Positions 52,201-64,000 of a DNA stretch of 64,000 nt are shown here, piece by piece. A program made the position numbers and the translations under genes. Source of the DNA: Strigops habroptila. Lineage: Eukaryota; Chordata; Aves; Psittaciformes; Psittacidae. Positions within the stretch are counted from its first letter, which is position 1. Each line of letters begins with the position of its first letter. The DNA lies in the NCBI RefSeq assembly GCF_004027225.2, contig NC_044277.2:97523552-97587551 (forward strand). Reading direction: 5' to 3'. Below the pieces are notes generated by a model. It saw only the letters and a program-made list of their open reading frames with translations. It was not told the origin of the DNA and did no database searches.

Positions 52201-55200
52201 TTGTAAAGGAATTTTTACATCTTACTAAAACTTTAAAAAATTAAAAAAATAACTTTTTTGTGGTTTAGTCAAATTGATTTACTAGTCGTATTGGAAGACA
52301 ATCTGTTACTGTAAAGAGAAGGCCTGGTGGACAGAAACTGATGTTTTTATTTGTTCTGTTATCACCTCATGTGTTGCCTTCTTTATCCATGGTTAGTTTA
52401 TCAATGCTGTTGCATGTTTTTCTTCTTTCTGTTCCAAGCCTGATAAGGTGAACCTCATACCTGTCAGTACTCTGCAAATTGTGATTAAAATAGATCCTGG
52501 TGTTGCCTTTCTCTGGTCCTGGCTTCAGCTGTGCTGTCCAGTTGTCATCAATTTTGAAGATGACTCTGACAGTGGCTTACTTTTCCCAAGCACATACAAA
52601 CATCCTGACGAGACATATTGTAAAACAGCAAAGATAATTCTAAATTAAAATTTATCAGAGAACTGTTCCTTTCTGTGTAGGAAGCAGTCCTGCTTCTTTA
52701 GTAACCTTTAGAAAAAGGACTTGATACAGCTTTTTGGTCTCCTCGTGCTCCTGTTTGAATTGCAGTTCTTGAATTCAGAGAACCTGATGAATATGTGACT
52801 CAGCTGTACTCTGCTAAAATTGGTAGTGAAGAAGTGAATTGGATTTAGTATTTTAGGGCAGATCTGCATGGTGACCTTCTCAGATCTTCACAAACTACTT
52901 TTTGTTCTGGTGGAGGAGGTGGGATGGGAAGGGAGAGCTTTAGGAGCCATAGTGACTGTGGAGCTTTGTTTTAGATGTTCATTGCTAATGATTGGGTTTG
53001 GTTTGCTTAATACACATGAGGAGCTTCTTAACTGGCAGCTCTGATTTTTAGGTTTAATTTACTGTGAAATGCATGTTCAAAGAGTAGTTTGGATTTCTGT
53101 TTTACAGCTATCCAAGGAATTTTATGCAAGCTACTTGTGTAAGAAAGGACTTAGAGCTTTCAGATAGGTCAGGTTCTCCTTGCCAACATGAAGAATTCTA
53201 CTTAAACCAAATGCATTTAATCTTCTCAAAACATTCTTAAAGGAGAATGTAAGACTCCAGATGGGATTAATCTGAAAATTAAAACTATGCGTTTGATAAG
53301 TTAGATGCCTAAAACTCAGCTAACAATTATGTATTTGTTTGAAATAGTTACTTCAAAGTCAATGTCACTATGTTTTCACTTTTCTTTTGGGTTCTAGGCA
53401 AAATGTTTCATGGATTTCAAAGCTGGAGGTACATTATGCCACATTCTTGGTGCTGCTTACAAATACAAGAATGAACAGGGCTGGTAAGTTTTTATTTTTG
53501 ATTTATACACCTTTTGCATGAATTAAACACATGAAATGCCTATGCAAACTACTTAAAGTTTAATACTTTCTGGAGAACTGGGTAGGCAAGGGAGTTGGAG
53601 ATGGGAAGAGGAATTTTTTTTCTTGTTTTGCTGATGGTAGCTGTTTTAAGACACCCACACACACTTCTAAGTTTAAAGATAAATTGTCCAAGTTTAAGGT
53701 TTTCAGCCTGTAGGTTGGGAGTTAATTATAAGCTTCACTCTTTTTTCTTGGCTGGACTCGCCAAATTAACCAGTATCATGGAATCACTGCCATCTAAAAG
53801 ATGTGAGTCTTTGTTACTGGATTGAGTGTAGAGTTTAGTTATAATTGGGAAAATATGAAGCATTGCGTAGACGCTGATAAATCCTAAGTTTTCCATTGCT
53901 TATCAGCATCCATACATGGAGAGTGTAAGTTGTTAGAAATACTGCCCACGTAGCGATGGACACCAGCATTAAAACTATTTATGTGGCGTCCCAGTAATGT
54001 TTTGACCTGTGTGTTTCTAAGTTATAATCCTCTTTCCAAGACAGCAGTAGCATAAATTACTATATTAGAGAACACTGGAAAAAATGTGAGGATGAAAAGT
54101 CGATAAATAAAAGTAAACAGAGATTGTTCTTGTACATAAATTTAAATAGTTTCTGATCTGATGCTGCGCAGACCTCTAACAGCATTCCTGGAATTGACTC
54201 TGTGTGTTACAAGAACAAATTAAAAGGCAAAAATGAAGTGGTTGGTTGTTTTTAGGAGTTGTTTATACTTGTGTCAGCTAAATGGATATGAGGTGGATAT
54301 ATCAGAAAGCTGGTATGAGTAAGCTGCTCTCAGACTTTTTCTTACTCCAGTATTGCCAACACCTAGGCCATGATGCAGGTTTGTAGTGTTCTGTGTGGCA
54401 TATCTTTCATGTGTGTCTTGCTACCTCTTTGCCTTAAGATAAAGGAGTTAAATGGCTCCTACTTTATGAATATTTAAACTTTTTTTTTTTCTTTTTCTTT
54501 TCCAACAGATTTAGTTTTCAGTTGTTGAAATTTGTCAGCAAAACTCCTATGTGGTTGCCTCCTCTCTTCTCACTCTCTTGCCAATTCCTCAAAACTAGTG
54601 TGGGTAGTGTCTTGTGTTTGTGCATGTGGGATGTAGAGGGAAGTAATACTTGAATTTAACTCTGAGGATCAGACTTAGAGCTTGGAATGTATCCTTCACT
54701 GACTCAACCAAATAATATGTGGTGTTTTGCCTGAAATATGATTTTTTTTTTTTTTTTTTTTTTAATGGTATGCATTGTCGCTCTTGCTTAACCTGTTTGT
54801 GAATGATCTGTCTTATAGGAGAAGTACCTTTCCTCGTCATAATAGGTATGTCTGAAAAATGCACTTACCCAGTGCAGCTGGACATACCTTGTCTATCACC
54901 GCAATTCAAGTAGTTGTTTGCTAAAACCTGTCAGAGGGTATCAGTTAAACTAAGGATAGGAAGAATTAGTGCTGCTATTTTATCTAAATGGGCAACTAAA
55001 AAAAAAAGTGAAGTTTCTTAGTATATTGGCATGCTTCTCTTAAAGTATGGGTTTCAAAAGCAGGCAGGAATTTGGGGACATGTATAGCATTAACTGAATA
55101 CATAATGCAGATTTTAGGCAACCAAATGTAAGAATTTTGGTCAGACTTCCATGTCTTAAGTGTCTTTGTTTCATAAGGACTGAAGTCTTTATTAAGTGTC

Positions 55201-58200
55201 TAGGTTAGTTTGTGTTTATTGAGCATTTATCTTCCTTCCTTGGAACATTTGACGAGCCTATGTCTTGAATACAGACTATGAAGCTAAAGTCAATGGCTAA
55301 ATTCTGGAAAAGTGGCTTGATTTTTGGCTCTTAAAATCCTGTGTATTATATGTGTAAAATACCTCATTAAATTGCGTTGTGCAGTGAACCGGCTGACTTC
55401 TTGATGACTGGCCTTACTTCTAGAAGTCAATGTAAACTTTTCAGCATGCACAACTCTATTTAAAGAGGTCATAAATTTATTTTAAAATTGAAAGATACCA
55501 GGATATTATTTTCCAACTTGTCTGTTGTGCCCTTAGTATGAAGGGAAGAGCCTGTAATTCTGTTTTAGCATAGAAGCTGTCATTCACTAATAGTGAGTAT
55601 TTCTAGTGCTGCCCAACATGACAGCGTACTTACACGGTGCCACCTGTGTGAGCAGCTGCTTTCTGAAAATGCTAGACCCTCAAGTGAAGAAGAACATGGT
55701 GGTCCCACCTGAAGTGTCTTTGTTTAACTGAGTAGTGTTACAATGATGTGATGCCATCCTTCTGTGGTAATGGGTTTTGTGATAAAAATCAATCTTGCTT
55801 TGGTTTACCTTCATTGCATATTTATACACTTTAAAAATTGATTTGATGTGTTACTGGAAACAAGCATGTGTTTAAAAGAAACTGTCATTAGATATGGGCA
55901 CTGAAATAAATTCTTCTATTTTAAGTTGGGGTGTTAACTTAAAAGCATATCAGTCACTGCATGGTAGTTACGTGCATGGCTTTTTCACTGTGTTAAGTGT
56001 ACTGGGTACTTACTGTATGCTGAAATCCCTTCTGCTGGTATTGCTCAACAGCAGGGCTGCTGAGCACCAGCTCCACACTCCAGTTAAGAGCATTTTCAGA
56101 CTCTGGGAACAATTTTTTCCAGAACTTGGAAGGTACAGAAGTGCACCAGACAGTGTTTTACATCTAAGAGTCGACAGTCTGATTATTTAAAACATATCCT
56201 AGTGCTTTGGAAAAGGCTGACTTGTTAAGGGCCAGCCCCAAATCTGTTTCAGAGGCTCCTACAGCACCCTGGCCTGTGTGATAGTGCCAGGACAGACACC
56301 TGCAGTTGCTGAACTTGGTGAGGAACTGGCATTAGTGCTGTTATTGTCCCAAATTCTTCATTTGAGTTGGTTCATCCATGACTTCTGAACATCTGTATGT
56401 TTCAGGTGTGTACAGCAGAATGGCTCTGCAGGGCTTTTCTGCTTATTCCCAGTAGAAAGTATCAGATTTTGTGTTATCTCCCCTGTTTCTGATAGACACT
56501 TAAATCTGCATTATTTCAAGAATTTTGATTACTTTGTCAATGAAGTAGCAAACTTTAAAGTAACAGAGTCCAATAAAGATGATCATAAAGTGTTTACATG
56601 GATTATTAGCTACCTGTGTGCTGGGTGTGGGGTGGCTTGTTCTCAAATAGATAAGTAGTTTAGAAAATACCACGCAGACGAATTGCTGTGTTTTTCCTGG
56701 ATTAGAATCTGGGACTGGTGGATGGGTGCAACTAGAAGGAAGAGAAACGTGAGAGCTTGTTCATGAATTTTCTCATCTAGTTGTTGAAATCCATTGTGAG
56801 CATTTGATTATGTTTCTGTTTAATTATCCTTTGTGACTGTAGTGGAATGCACGACCCTGCTACAGGGTTTTGTTGGACAATGTCAACCTTCATTTTTCCT
56901 ACACATTTCACAGATCAGTTGCATTTTGTTGATTTGGTTCATTGTGGTTTTTCTTGCTTGTGAGGGCTGCCGAGTGAAGCAAAAATATTTGTGATTGTGC
57001 TTTAAGTGTTCTTACATAGCTACCATGATACACTGTTTTCTTTTTGTGTGGAACGTGAAAGATTCTTGACTACTGAGTGGAGGAGAGTTGAATTTAATTT
57101 TTGAATAATTTTTCTTAACAGGCGGAGGTTTGACCTGCAGAATCCATCCCGAATGGATCGAAATGTGGAGATGTTCATGAACATTGAGAAAACACTAGTG
57201 CAGGCAAGAAACTCATACATAAAACTGCTCTCCTGGGAAGGGATTCACTAGGTTTTTTTATGTACCTCAATTGCAACCCACTGAAGAGTTTTATCCTGGA
57301 TTTCTGCAGGAATGTTATACTCTCCCCTTCCTCTCCCACCCATTTTAGTCACAATTCCATGGTATCACTTGAAAACTTCAGAATGTTTTCATTGATATTC
57401 TGCAGATATGTGTAGGGTGAGAACCACTTCTTTGTAAGGTGAGAGAAAGCATCCTGAGTATCTCTGGTTTCCTGTGAAATCAGCACCCTTAGGATTGAGT
57501 AACTATTTCTGTACATACCCATTCAGTTGCTGACTTTCTTGAGACTCAACTTTATATGGTTGACTTTTTTCAGGTTAGAGTATGTTTTAGATGGTGCCAC
57601 TTGCTTTACCCAACAAGTTATTACCAGAAGATAGTAGATAACAGCTGTGTGCAGTCTAAGATGAAGTTAAATTTTTTTAACTGCTGTGTGTGAATAACAA
57701 TATTTTTTTCAAACTCTAAACCCAAGCTCAGTGTATAGTATCAAGATACAATTTCCAGGTGCTTGTTAGAAATGGGAGGAAGGACAGCAAAAAGAAACAA
57801 TCTTGTTATGAAAAACCTATTGGCATTGTATGGTGGCTTCAATACAGAATAGAGTACATGTTAAAATTCAAAATGAAATGAACATATACCTGTTGATATT
57901 GTAGAAATGGATGAATCTGCATGTTGGTGCAAGGGGACAGACTCAGATTTGGAAGTTGGCACACAAGGGACTTAAATTCCCTTTCAAGTTTAGTCTTCCA
58001 GAGCCTGTCAGAAATTAGTTGAAATCAAAGACGTAGTTTCCATTAAAAATGTTATAAAAGCAGGAACATAAGAACAGCTGTGCTGGGTCACGTTCCTTTA
58101 TCTGCAGTGATGTGTGTCTCAGAGCTAACAGCAGATCTGCAGAAGGAAACCAGGATAGGACTTTGGCAAGGAGGAAAAGAAAATAGTGCTATCACAGTGG

Positions 58201-61200
58201 TTTCTGGAGCTCCAGTTAGCATGCCATATCACAAACTGACACATGTTCCTTTTGAGCTCATTCTTAATAGGAATATTTTTATTTATGTCACAGGTGGCCA
58301 ACTAATTTCTTATTTAACTTCCTATTCTCTCCGCTAGAACAACTGTCTGAGCAGACCAACCATCTACCTCATTCCAGATATAGAATTGAAGTTGGCTAAT
58401 AAATTGAAGGATATTGTCAAACGTCACCAGGTAACTGTTAAATAGTGTATCTTAAAACACGTGTTTTATCAGTTGTAAGATAAAATGTGTTTGCCTAACC
58501 TCAACATATCAGTTACATCTGGATTGTGTCTGACAACTCAGGGCAGCAGCAGCAAATCACTTAAGACCAGAAGTTCACAGTTTGTAAAATGCAAGTGGTA
58601 GTTATCCTCACATGGAGATTGAATCCTAACTGTTCTTAAAGTAAATCTGAAATTGCTATTGAAGTGAAAAGTACTTATGGTGTCTCTGAGTTGGCTGCAG
58701 GCCTGAACTGATTTAATGCTCAACACCTGCTTGTACAAAGCAGAAGCTTGCTGTTAGTCCAAACCTGAGGCCAAAGAAGGTAGTGTGCAATACAGCTGTT
58801 CTGGATCTGCGGGGACAGCATGAGGAAGCTTTAGTCTTAATATGATTGCTACCTTTTTCACTTTATTTTACTTGCTGTTTTTTCTTGCTTGTGCTGAACA
58901 GAACACGAGCAACAGCAGTTTCTTCCTTGATAGGGAGTCAGCCTATTTCTAAGAGAGTCAACATCTTGCCATTGTAATTTAATATACTAAATGATGAACT
59001 GAGTAAGATTAAGAGTTTCATCTCTTAAAAATGTAAACAGTCTTCACTTGTCTTGAGAGAAATATCCTGGAATGTGAACTCGAGATGGTCTGATAGCCTT
59101 TTGTGTTATGGTAATTCACAGCTGTAGCCAAAGTAAACTTTCTTTTCCAGATTAAATGTTTTTCCTGTGTTGTGATTATGAACCATCGTCTCAATTTCAG
59201 TTGCATAATTTTTCACAAGTTACTCATTTATTCAGCTGAATCAGGATGCTTGCTATTGCTTAAATTAAGAGTTAATGATTGTTTTCCTTTCATGAAGGAA
59301 TTCTGTAGTGAACTCAAAGCATACTATATCCACAAATGATTTAAGGGACTTTTAAAGCAGGCGGCTTTGTCTCTAAAGGGATGTGAAGAACTGAAAACGG
59401 AAATTATCCCTAACTTTAGGTTTTGGGCTTTCTTCCTTTGCCCTACTTCTGAATTTTCATCTTGTATTTGTGTTGCTACCTGTGCTTGCTCACTATTTTG
59501 ATTATTACTGTGGGGTTTTTTTAACCTTCTGTCATCTTTCTTCTACCCCATGCCTGGTACTTCTAGCTCCCTCCTCCCTATTGTTTCCAAGTCCTCGCTG
59601 CTCTGACTGCAGCCTGTGCAGAGACTTGCATCTTTTGTCCCAGCACAGTGCTGATGTGATCTCTGGGCTCATAAAAGGAGGTATCAGTGAGATGTTTGTT
59701 CTCTCTGCTGCTGAAGATGCTGCTCCTGTTTCGGATTTTCTTTTTCTCTCACTGATTAAGTGTTAAGGACTCTTCTGAGAAGAGCCAGAACAATAATTTA
59801 GGAACTTGAAAGCAGGTAATGAGTGAGATTTAGCCTTTATATCTGTGTGCCTCAAGAAAAGTGTTTTGTCACTAAAGACATCCTGTTATGCCTTTAGCTT
59901 CTAGTCGCATTCAGTTTAGCAGAGGCAGGGAGTAAATCTTAAAACTGCTTATATCTTTCAGAAGGCTGTTTTAATGCAAAGCTATCCCTTCCTTTGTTTT
60001 CAGTCAAGATAGCATCTAAGAGACTTCATCTATTGTGTATTGGGTTTTTAAAAGCTCCGTAGGAAATAGATGAAACTTATTGATCTGATTCACAAAGCTC
60101 AGATTAGAGCATCTTTAGCTCATGGGGGATGAAAGGAGAATTTCCATTACTGTTCCTTAAACACTTTGCAGGTGGTTCTTCACTCATTCCTTCCTTTTCG
60201 AATGCTTTTAAATTCTTACTTTACAGCCTTCTTCCTGTTGCTCAGAGCACCTCCTCTCCCTTTACCGTGTTCTGTGAACTCTTGTCGGTGTAGGAACTTT
60301 TGCCTTTCAGCCCCTGATACTAGAGTAGTCTCCAAATATTGCTGCCATAATGCAATGTATCTTCATGTCTTTTTAATTTTCCTCCTTTTGATGCTGTCTG
60401 CTGAATAAATTGTTCACATATTGTTGGCTGTAACCTATCCCATGTGCTCTTCAGTCCTTTAAATAAATCTGTCAAGTATTTATGGAATGTAAATTTTGAA
60501 TAACATTTTCGCATAAACTGTTCCAAAACATAATTCCTCTGCAGAGAGTCTGCAGACTGTGAACTTCTGCTGTCCTTGGAAATTACTCTTTATATACGGA
60601 GTCTGGAGGTGTCTCTGCAGCATGTGGGAGAATCCTTAGTTCTCTGTGTGAGGGAAGATCAAGGTTTTCTTGACTGGTCACACTATTCAGTTATTTAACA
60701 GATACTGTGTAGCAGAATTTTTTTGCATGATGATATAGGTCCAACGGGAATATACTTATGGCCTGTACCCATATGTAGAGAAATTGCTTTATGTACCACT
60801 GTTTGTGGCATCAACAGAAGCATGAGAAGTACATCTGTTGCTTCTCAAATGTCAAAATGACAGCAAGAAGAAAAAGCATTCTTGTGTTTGAGTATTTGAC
60901 CATCAATGGTATCATGTTAGTGTATTTCTGATTTATTCTCTTTGTTCTATGGTTTATGAGGCTTTTTTTAGTCCATTTAGTGTTTATTCTGTCTCTTGAC
61001 ATACAGCGTTTCTCAAATCCTAAGGATGTTCTATTTAAGGCAGCCATTCCTAGTTAAGTTTTTCATATACTTTATGTAAATTGTCATATTTAGAAATTGT
61101 TTTGGACTAAAATGTGTACTTAGTGGAAAAAAGTTACAGATACGTTCTTAGAAAATATTCACCACTAAGTTTGTATGAACTGATAGTCGAACAATTTGCA

Positions 61201-62839
61201 ATGAGAACGGGGGCAGAAGGAACGAAGAGGAGGAAGGATTTGAGGTGAAGGAGCAAGAGATGACAGAGTAGTTGGGTGGCAGTCTCAAAGTAACTGCCTT
61301 TTTCTGGCATTTCTTAGAGGTGGTATTCTCTGTAGTTGCATTGAAGTTAGCTGTGAGTATTTCTGGGTTGCATGGGATGTGGGTAGAAAGAAGCAGCCAA
61401 GAAGTTTGGGGTAATTTGTTGAAGGTTTCTAATGCAGTTTCTTCTTTTCCCCCCTTTCCAACAGGGAACAGTAACTGAAGAGAAATCAAAGGCTACCCAC
61501 CATGTTTATCCAAGTCCTACCTCAATGGATGATGGTAAAATCGCTTTCTAATTTTTAAGTGGAGTTAGTCTTGTAACTAAATTCTGTTAGCAGTTACGAG
61601 AGCTTTTGTACACAGTGTGTGTCTAGCCTGCTCCTGAGAGCCACTTGGAAGGTATTTCTAGGATTAACAACTCCAAATAAAATCACTGTGTCCTGCTTCT
61701 AACTACTGGGTATAACAGTCACATTTTTAATGGATGCAACTTCTTCAGATTAAGGTGTGTAACGCTGGCTGCTCTTCAGTGATTGCATTGAAAATTGAGA
61801 TATTATTTATTGCTAAATGCAGATAGACTTTTTTTTTGTCATATCTAACTTGCAGGCTGAAGAGGAGCAAAGCTAAGGGTCTGAAAGAACTTAAAAAAGA
61901 AAATAGATTAAAATTAAAGGGAAGCACAGGGAAAGTAGGGGGTTTAAAACTAACTTTTCTATTATTTTTTGTTTTATTGCTTTCATGGTAGCCCCCAGTG
62001 CGTAAGTGTAGGTCAGAATGTTCAATGAAATACAATTAGGAATCGGCTAGGTGCGTGAGAGGTAGATGGTAAAGTAAGTGAGAATTGATACAGTAACACG
62101 TAGACCTGATACAGGAAGATTGTGGGCTTTTTTATAATGCAGTCTCCTTCTATATGAAGTACATAGGTTCCTCAAAAGCAATTTAAGAGCTGCATCTTTC
62201 AGCAAATAACAAAAAATTGCTCTTTATTGTTTTTCATCTGAAATGCATTTAATTTTCTAGTGGATCTTTGCTGTCGAGTCTGAGTTTCACCACTATAAAT
62301 ATGCTTTTTCTGATACGCCCTGGCATCCGATGGCCACTAGATGGAAGCGTTCACTTCTCTAGGAACAGTCAGATTTTACAAGCACAAGTAACAATAGGAC
62401 AAGAGGGAATGGCTTTAAGCTGACAGAGGGCAAATCTAGATGAGATTTGAGGAGGAAGCTCTTCCCTGTGAGGGTAGTGAGGCCCTGGCACAGGTTGCCC
62501 CATCCCTGGATGTGTTGCAACAATTCTTAACATCAAAATTGCTAGTGCAACATCTGTGTCATGCATGCAGAGCACATGCATGTTTAGACATGGTAAAGGT
62601 AATGCAGGCAAGTGTATTAATTCAGGCCAGGCCGTTGTAATTGTTCTACAGTAGACTTCTATCAGAGATGCTTGCAATAATTTCACTATGACTGGCTATG
62701 GGAAAGCAAAATGGTGTTTAATGTGCTTTACAATCTGAATCTGATGCTAGATTTCTTTCCCCTTTGCAGATGAATGGTTGAGACCTGTGATGAAAAAAGA
62801 CAAGCAGGTGCTGGTACACTGGGGCTTTTTTCCAGACAG
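40074..62839 (+). CDS. SMARCC1: SMARCC1 (BAF155), SWI/SNF core subunit, 5' part (7 coding exons, joined, continues beyond the window)
   Basis: The exons join as 40074-40280, 47964-48083, 53398-53483, 57122-57203, 58338-58430, 61465-61534 and 62770-62839. Together they encode about 242 residues of the N-terminal MarR-like/BRCT/chromo-type module. SMARCC1 is a scaffold subunit of BAF and PBAF chromatin remodellers and binds SMARCB1, SMARCD proteins and SMARCA4/2 in the nucleus. The long Ala/Gly-rich leader before RRKDGGP, and [20 protein letters not shown], fit SMARCC1 rather than SMARCC2, which starts almost directly at KKDGGP. The frame is continuous over all junctions. SWIRM, SANT and coiled-coil regions would lie beyond 64000. 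Confidence 0.96.
40281..47963 (+). other. SMARCC1 intron 1
   Basis: A 7.7-kb GT-AG intron. It holds a reversed CR1 at 42561-42906 and perhaps a degraded CR1 stretch near 42065-42170. No other gene is seen. Confidence 0.85.
42561..42906 (-). mobile_element. CR1 LINE 3' fragment in SMARCC1 intron 1
   Basis: A reversed CR1 with a damaged terminus (GGTTTGGGAATAGTTTGGAT), all the usual blocks, and the GCCTTCCAGTACCT-type region at its far end. Confidence 0.95.
47964..48083 (+). CDS. SMARCC1: SMARCC1 coding exon 2
   Basis: Forty codons read [20 protein letters not shown] and [20 protein letters not shown]. The acceptor is ctttcag and the donor CTTCCT|gtgagt, phase 0. As far as I remember, this is identical to mammalian SMARCC1. 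Confidence 0.96.
48084..53397 (+). other. SMARCC1 intron 2
   Basis: A 5.3-kb GT-AG intron with the CR1 fragment at 51915-52095. No embedded RNA gene is recognised. Confidence 0.85.
51915..52095 (-). mobile_element. CR1 LINE fragment with internal deletion, SMARCC1 intron 2
   Basis: The reversed terminus CATAGAATCCTAGAATGGTC is followed, after a deletion, by GAGCCTTCTCTTCTCCAGGC and TGAACAAGCCCAGCTCTCTC. The latter encode [16 protein letters not shown] sequence on the minus strand. Confidence 0.93.
53398..53483 (+). CDS. SMARCC1: SMARCC1 coding exon 3
   Basis: The exon reads [20 protein letters not shown] and then YKYKNEQG, followed by two bases of the Trp codon. The acceptor is gttctag and the donor GGCTG|gtaagt, phase 2. 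Confidence 0.96.
53484..57121 (+). other. SMARCC1 intron 3
   Basis: A 3.6-kb GT-AG intron with a T22 run. Nothing else is recognised. Confidence 0.85.
54742..54763. repeat. T22 homopolymer in a SMARCC1 intron
   Basis: An uninterrupted T run inside intron 3. No attached element was recognised. Confidence 0.9.
57122..57203 (+). CDS. SMARCC1: SMARCC1 coding exon 4 (ends at a GC donor)
   Basis: After completing Trp, the exon reads [20 protein letters not shown] and IEKTLVQ. The acceptor is cttaacag. The only donor that keeps the conserved LVQ|NNCLSRP junction is CAG|gcaaga, so the following intron is GC-AG. That is a known minor class with exactly this strong flanking consensus. Confidence 0.94.
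57204..58337 (+). other. SMARCC1 intron 4, GC-AG type
   Basis: It begins gcaaga and ends ccgctag. The donor context CAG|gcaaga is the usual compensating consensus of GC donors. It is 1.1 kb long and without recognisable content. Confidence 0.9.
58338..58430 (+). CDS. SMARCC1: SMARCC1 coding exon 5
   Basis: Thirty-one codons read [20 protein letters not shown] and [11 protein letters not shown]. The acceptor is ccgctag and the donor CACCAG|gtaact, phase 0 on both sides. IYLIPDI fits SMARCC1 rather than SMARCC2, which has IFLCPEI. Confidence 0.96.
61465..61534 (+). CDS. SMARCC1: SMARCC1 coding exon 6
   Basis: The exon reads [20 protein letters not shown] and MDD plus one base. The acceptor is tccaacag and the donor GATG|gtaaaa, phase 1. 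The [13 protein letters not shown] segment corresponds to the mammalian SHHIYPYSSSQDD and is the most variable part of the visible protein. Confidence 0.95.
62393..62510 (+). mobile_element. CR1 LINE fragment, SMARCC1 intron 6
   Basis: It runs from AATAGGACAAGAGGGAATGG to CAGGTTGCCCCATCCCTGGA and lacks the 3' terminus. It lies 260 bases upstream of exon 7. Confidence 0.92.
62770..62839 (+). CDS. SMARCC1: SMARCC1 coding exon 7 (last in the window)
   Basis: Completing Asp, the exon reads [20 protein letters not shown] and PD, followed by two bases of the next codon, probably Ser. The acceptor is tttgcag and the donor GACAG|gtaaag, phase 2. The [12 protein letters not shown] stretch begins the chromo-like part of the N-terminal module. 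The next exon lies beyond the window. Confidence 0.96.
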
Positions 62840-64000
62840 GTAAAGAAAAGTGGGGGGAAGCAAGCAGACCCCAAATCTTACCTAAATTTTTGTTGAAGGA
62901 AAAGTCTTGATTAAAACTTACAAGTAGGAAAATATGTGTCCTCAAGCAAGCTGCTCCTTTAGCTTATTGAGCCTTACCTCTGCCAAATGCAGTGCTCTGT
63001 GGTTAACGGTGGTGAACCCACATGGGGAATGTCCCAGCTGTGTGAGCTACAACTTTGCTCTTTCCTTGTTCTGCAGAACACAGCAGGCTGAGACCCAACT
63101 GGGGCTGGCTCATCTAAAAATTTAACCAAATATACAGTACTGCATTCCTCTTGTTTTGATTCTGAATGCTTGTACATCACCGCTCATGTTATGAGACAAG
63201 CAGTGGTTGTCTTATGGACTATAACCATACAGTAATTTAGTCTCGCCTACTATTTATCTCAATGCCCAAAACTTGAGAAGACTCAATCGTTGGCTTAAAA
63301 CCCATTTGTGATACCAGCAGATGGTGAAGGTTAGAAAAAGAGAGTATTTTCCTGCAGAGCCATTGGTAAGGTTGCAAATTGAACCAGGCTGCTTTTAAAG
63401 GGTAGAGTGAGCCTTTCCTTAAAGTTAGTAAGACTTTAAAGCCAAAAGAGAGAACTAATCTCACCTAGTTGAGCGTTCTTGGACAGAGAGGTTTCACTCC
63501 TTGAGTTGCCTTTAGTCAAGTACAAGTGACTGTTGAAAGCACGTATTTGAGAAGGCTGTCTTGTGGTGATAGATGATGTTAATAGGTAGTGTATGTATAG
63601 TTAGTAACTTAAGTGTATTTGTAATAACTGGTTTCTGAGTTCAGGTTATGGAAAACCTCATCAGATTGATAGCCCAGCATTGACTTCTATTTAAATAACT
63701 TTTCCTGCTGTGCATGCACAGAATTCTCATGAGCTGTATGCATATTTCAGTGGAAGAGTGCAAACAGTCACACTTAAGCTTCTTTCTTCATACAGATGAA
63801 AAACCTTTATTTTTGTTTATATGAGATCAGTAGTCAAATTTGTGTTGACTCTATGCATATGTATTTACAAATCTCAGTATAAACATGAGGAATGCTATAT
63901 ACACATCTTTACTTGCATATGATGTATCCCGGTTGCTCAGTGCGTGCCTGGTGTAGATTATAAAGTATTTTGGCTTTTGCTGCTACTGAATGTAGTTTCT
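62840..64000 (+). other. SMARCC1 intron 7, start only
   Basis: It begins gtaaag and stays without a recognisable exon to the end of the window. Confidence 0.85.

Larger units (their letters stand above)
58431..62769 (+). other. SMARCC1 introns 5 and 6
   Basis: The intervals 58431-61464 and 61535-62769 are GT-AG introns. The second contains a CR1 fragment at 62393-62510. Nothing else is recognised. Confidence 0.85.

Overview
The window is nuclear DNA of a bird. The main evidence is more than a dozen copies of the CR1 LINE. They carry the avian 3' end (a GGTTGGAAGGGACCTT-type stretch, then ATTCTATGA) and the CR1 polymerase C-terminus. Genes have small exons, GT-AG introns and CpG-island promoters. 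There are no prokaryotic features.

Two protein-coding genes can be recognised. They lie head to head, about 25 kb apart, and both are cut by the window edges. On the minus strand (1-18952) is the 5' part of DHX30, a DEAH-box RNA helicase with N-terminal double-stranded-RNA-binding modules. Seven coding exons can be placed for a form that starts with a mitochondrial-type presequence. An alternative first coding exon at 18901-18952, starting MFSL, joins the same second exon in frame. On the plus strand (40074-62839) are the first seven coding exons of SMARCC1 (BAF155), a core subunit of SWI/SNF chromatin remodellers. The helicase core of DHX30 and the SWIRM, SANT and coiled-coil regions of SMARCC1 lie outside the window.

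Region by region: 1-7742 holds DHX30 exons 2-7. 7743-14818 is its first intron. 14.2-15.2 kb is its CpG-island promoter. 15.3-23 kb is non-coding with several CR1 copies and the alternative MFSL exon. A second CpG island at 23.1-24.35 kb is a plausible upstream DHX30 promoter and may be bidirectional. A third at 29.2-30.0 kb carries YY1, CArG and CCAAT motifs but has no assigned gene; a well-formed orphan exon follows at 34833-35026. A fourth at 39.5-40.6 kb is the SMARCC1 promoter, with four NRF1-type palindromes. 40.3-64 kb is SMARCC1 introns and exons.

I found no unknown biological system that I could defend. The most useful observations are the alternative N-termini of DHX30, two CpG islands without an assigned first exon, the orphan exon, a GC-AG intron in SMARCC1, and a coding 15-bp repeat array in DHX30. 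All gene identities rest on remembered family sequences, and no search was run.
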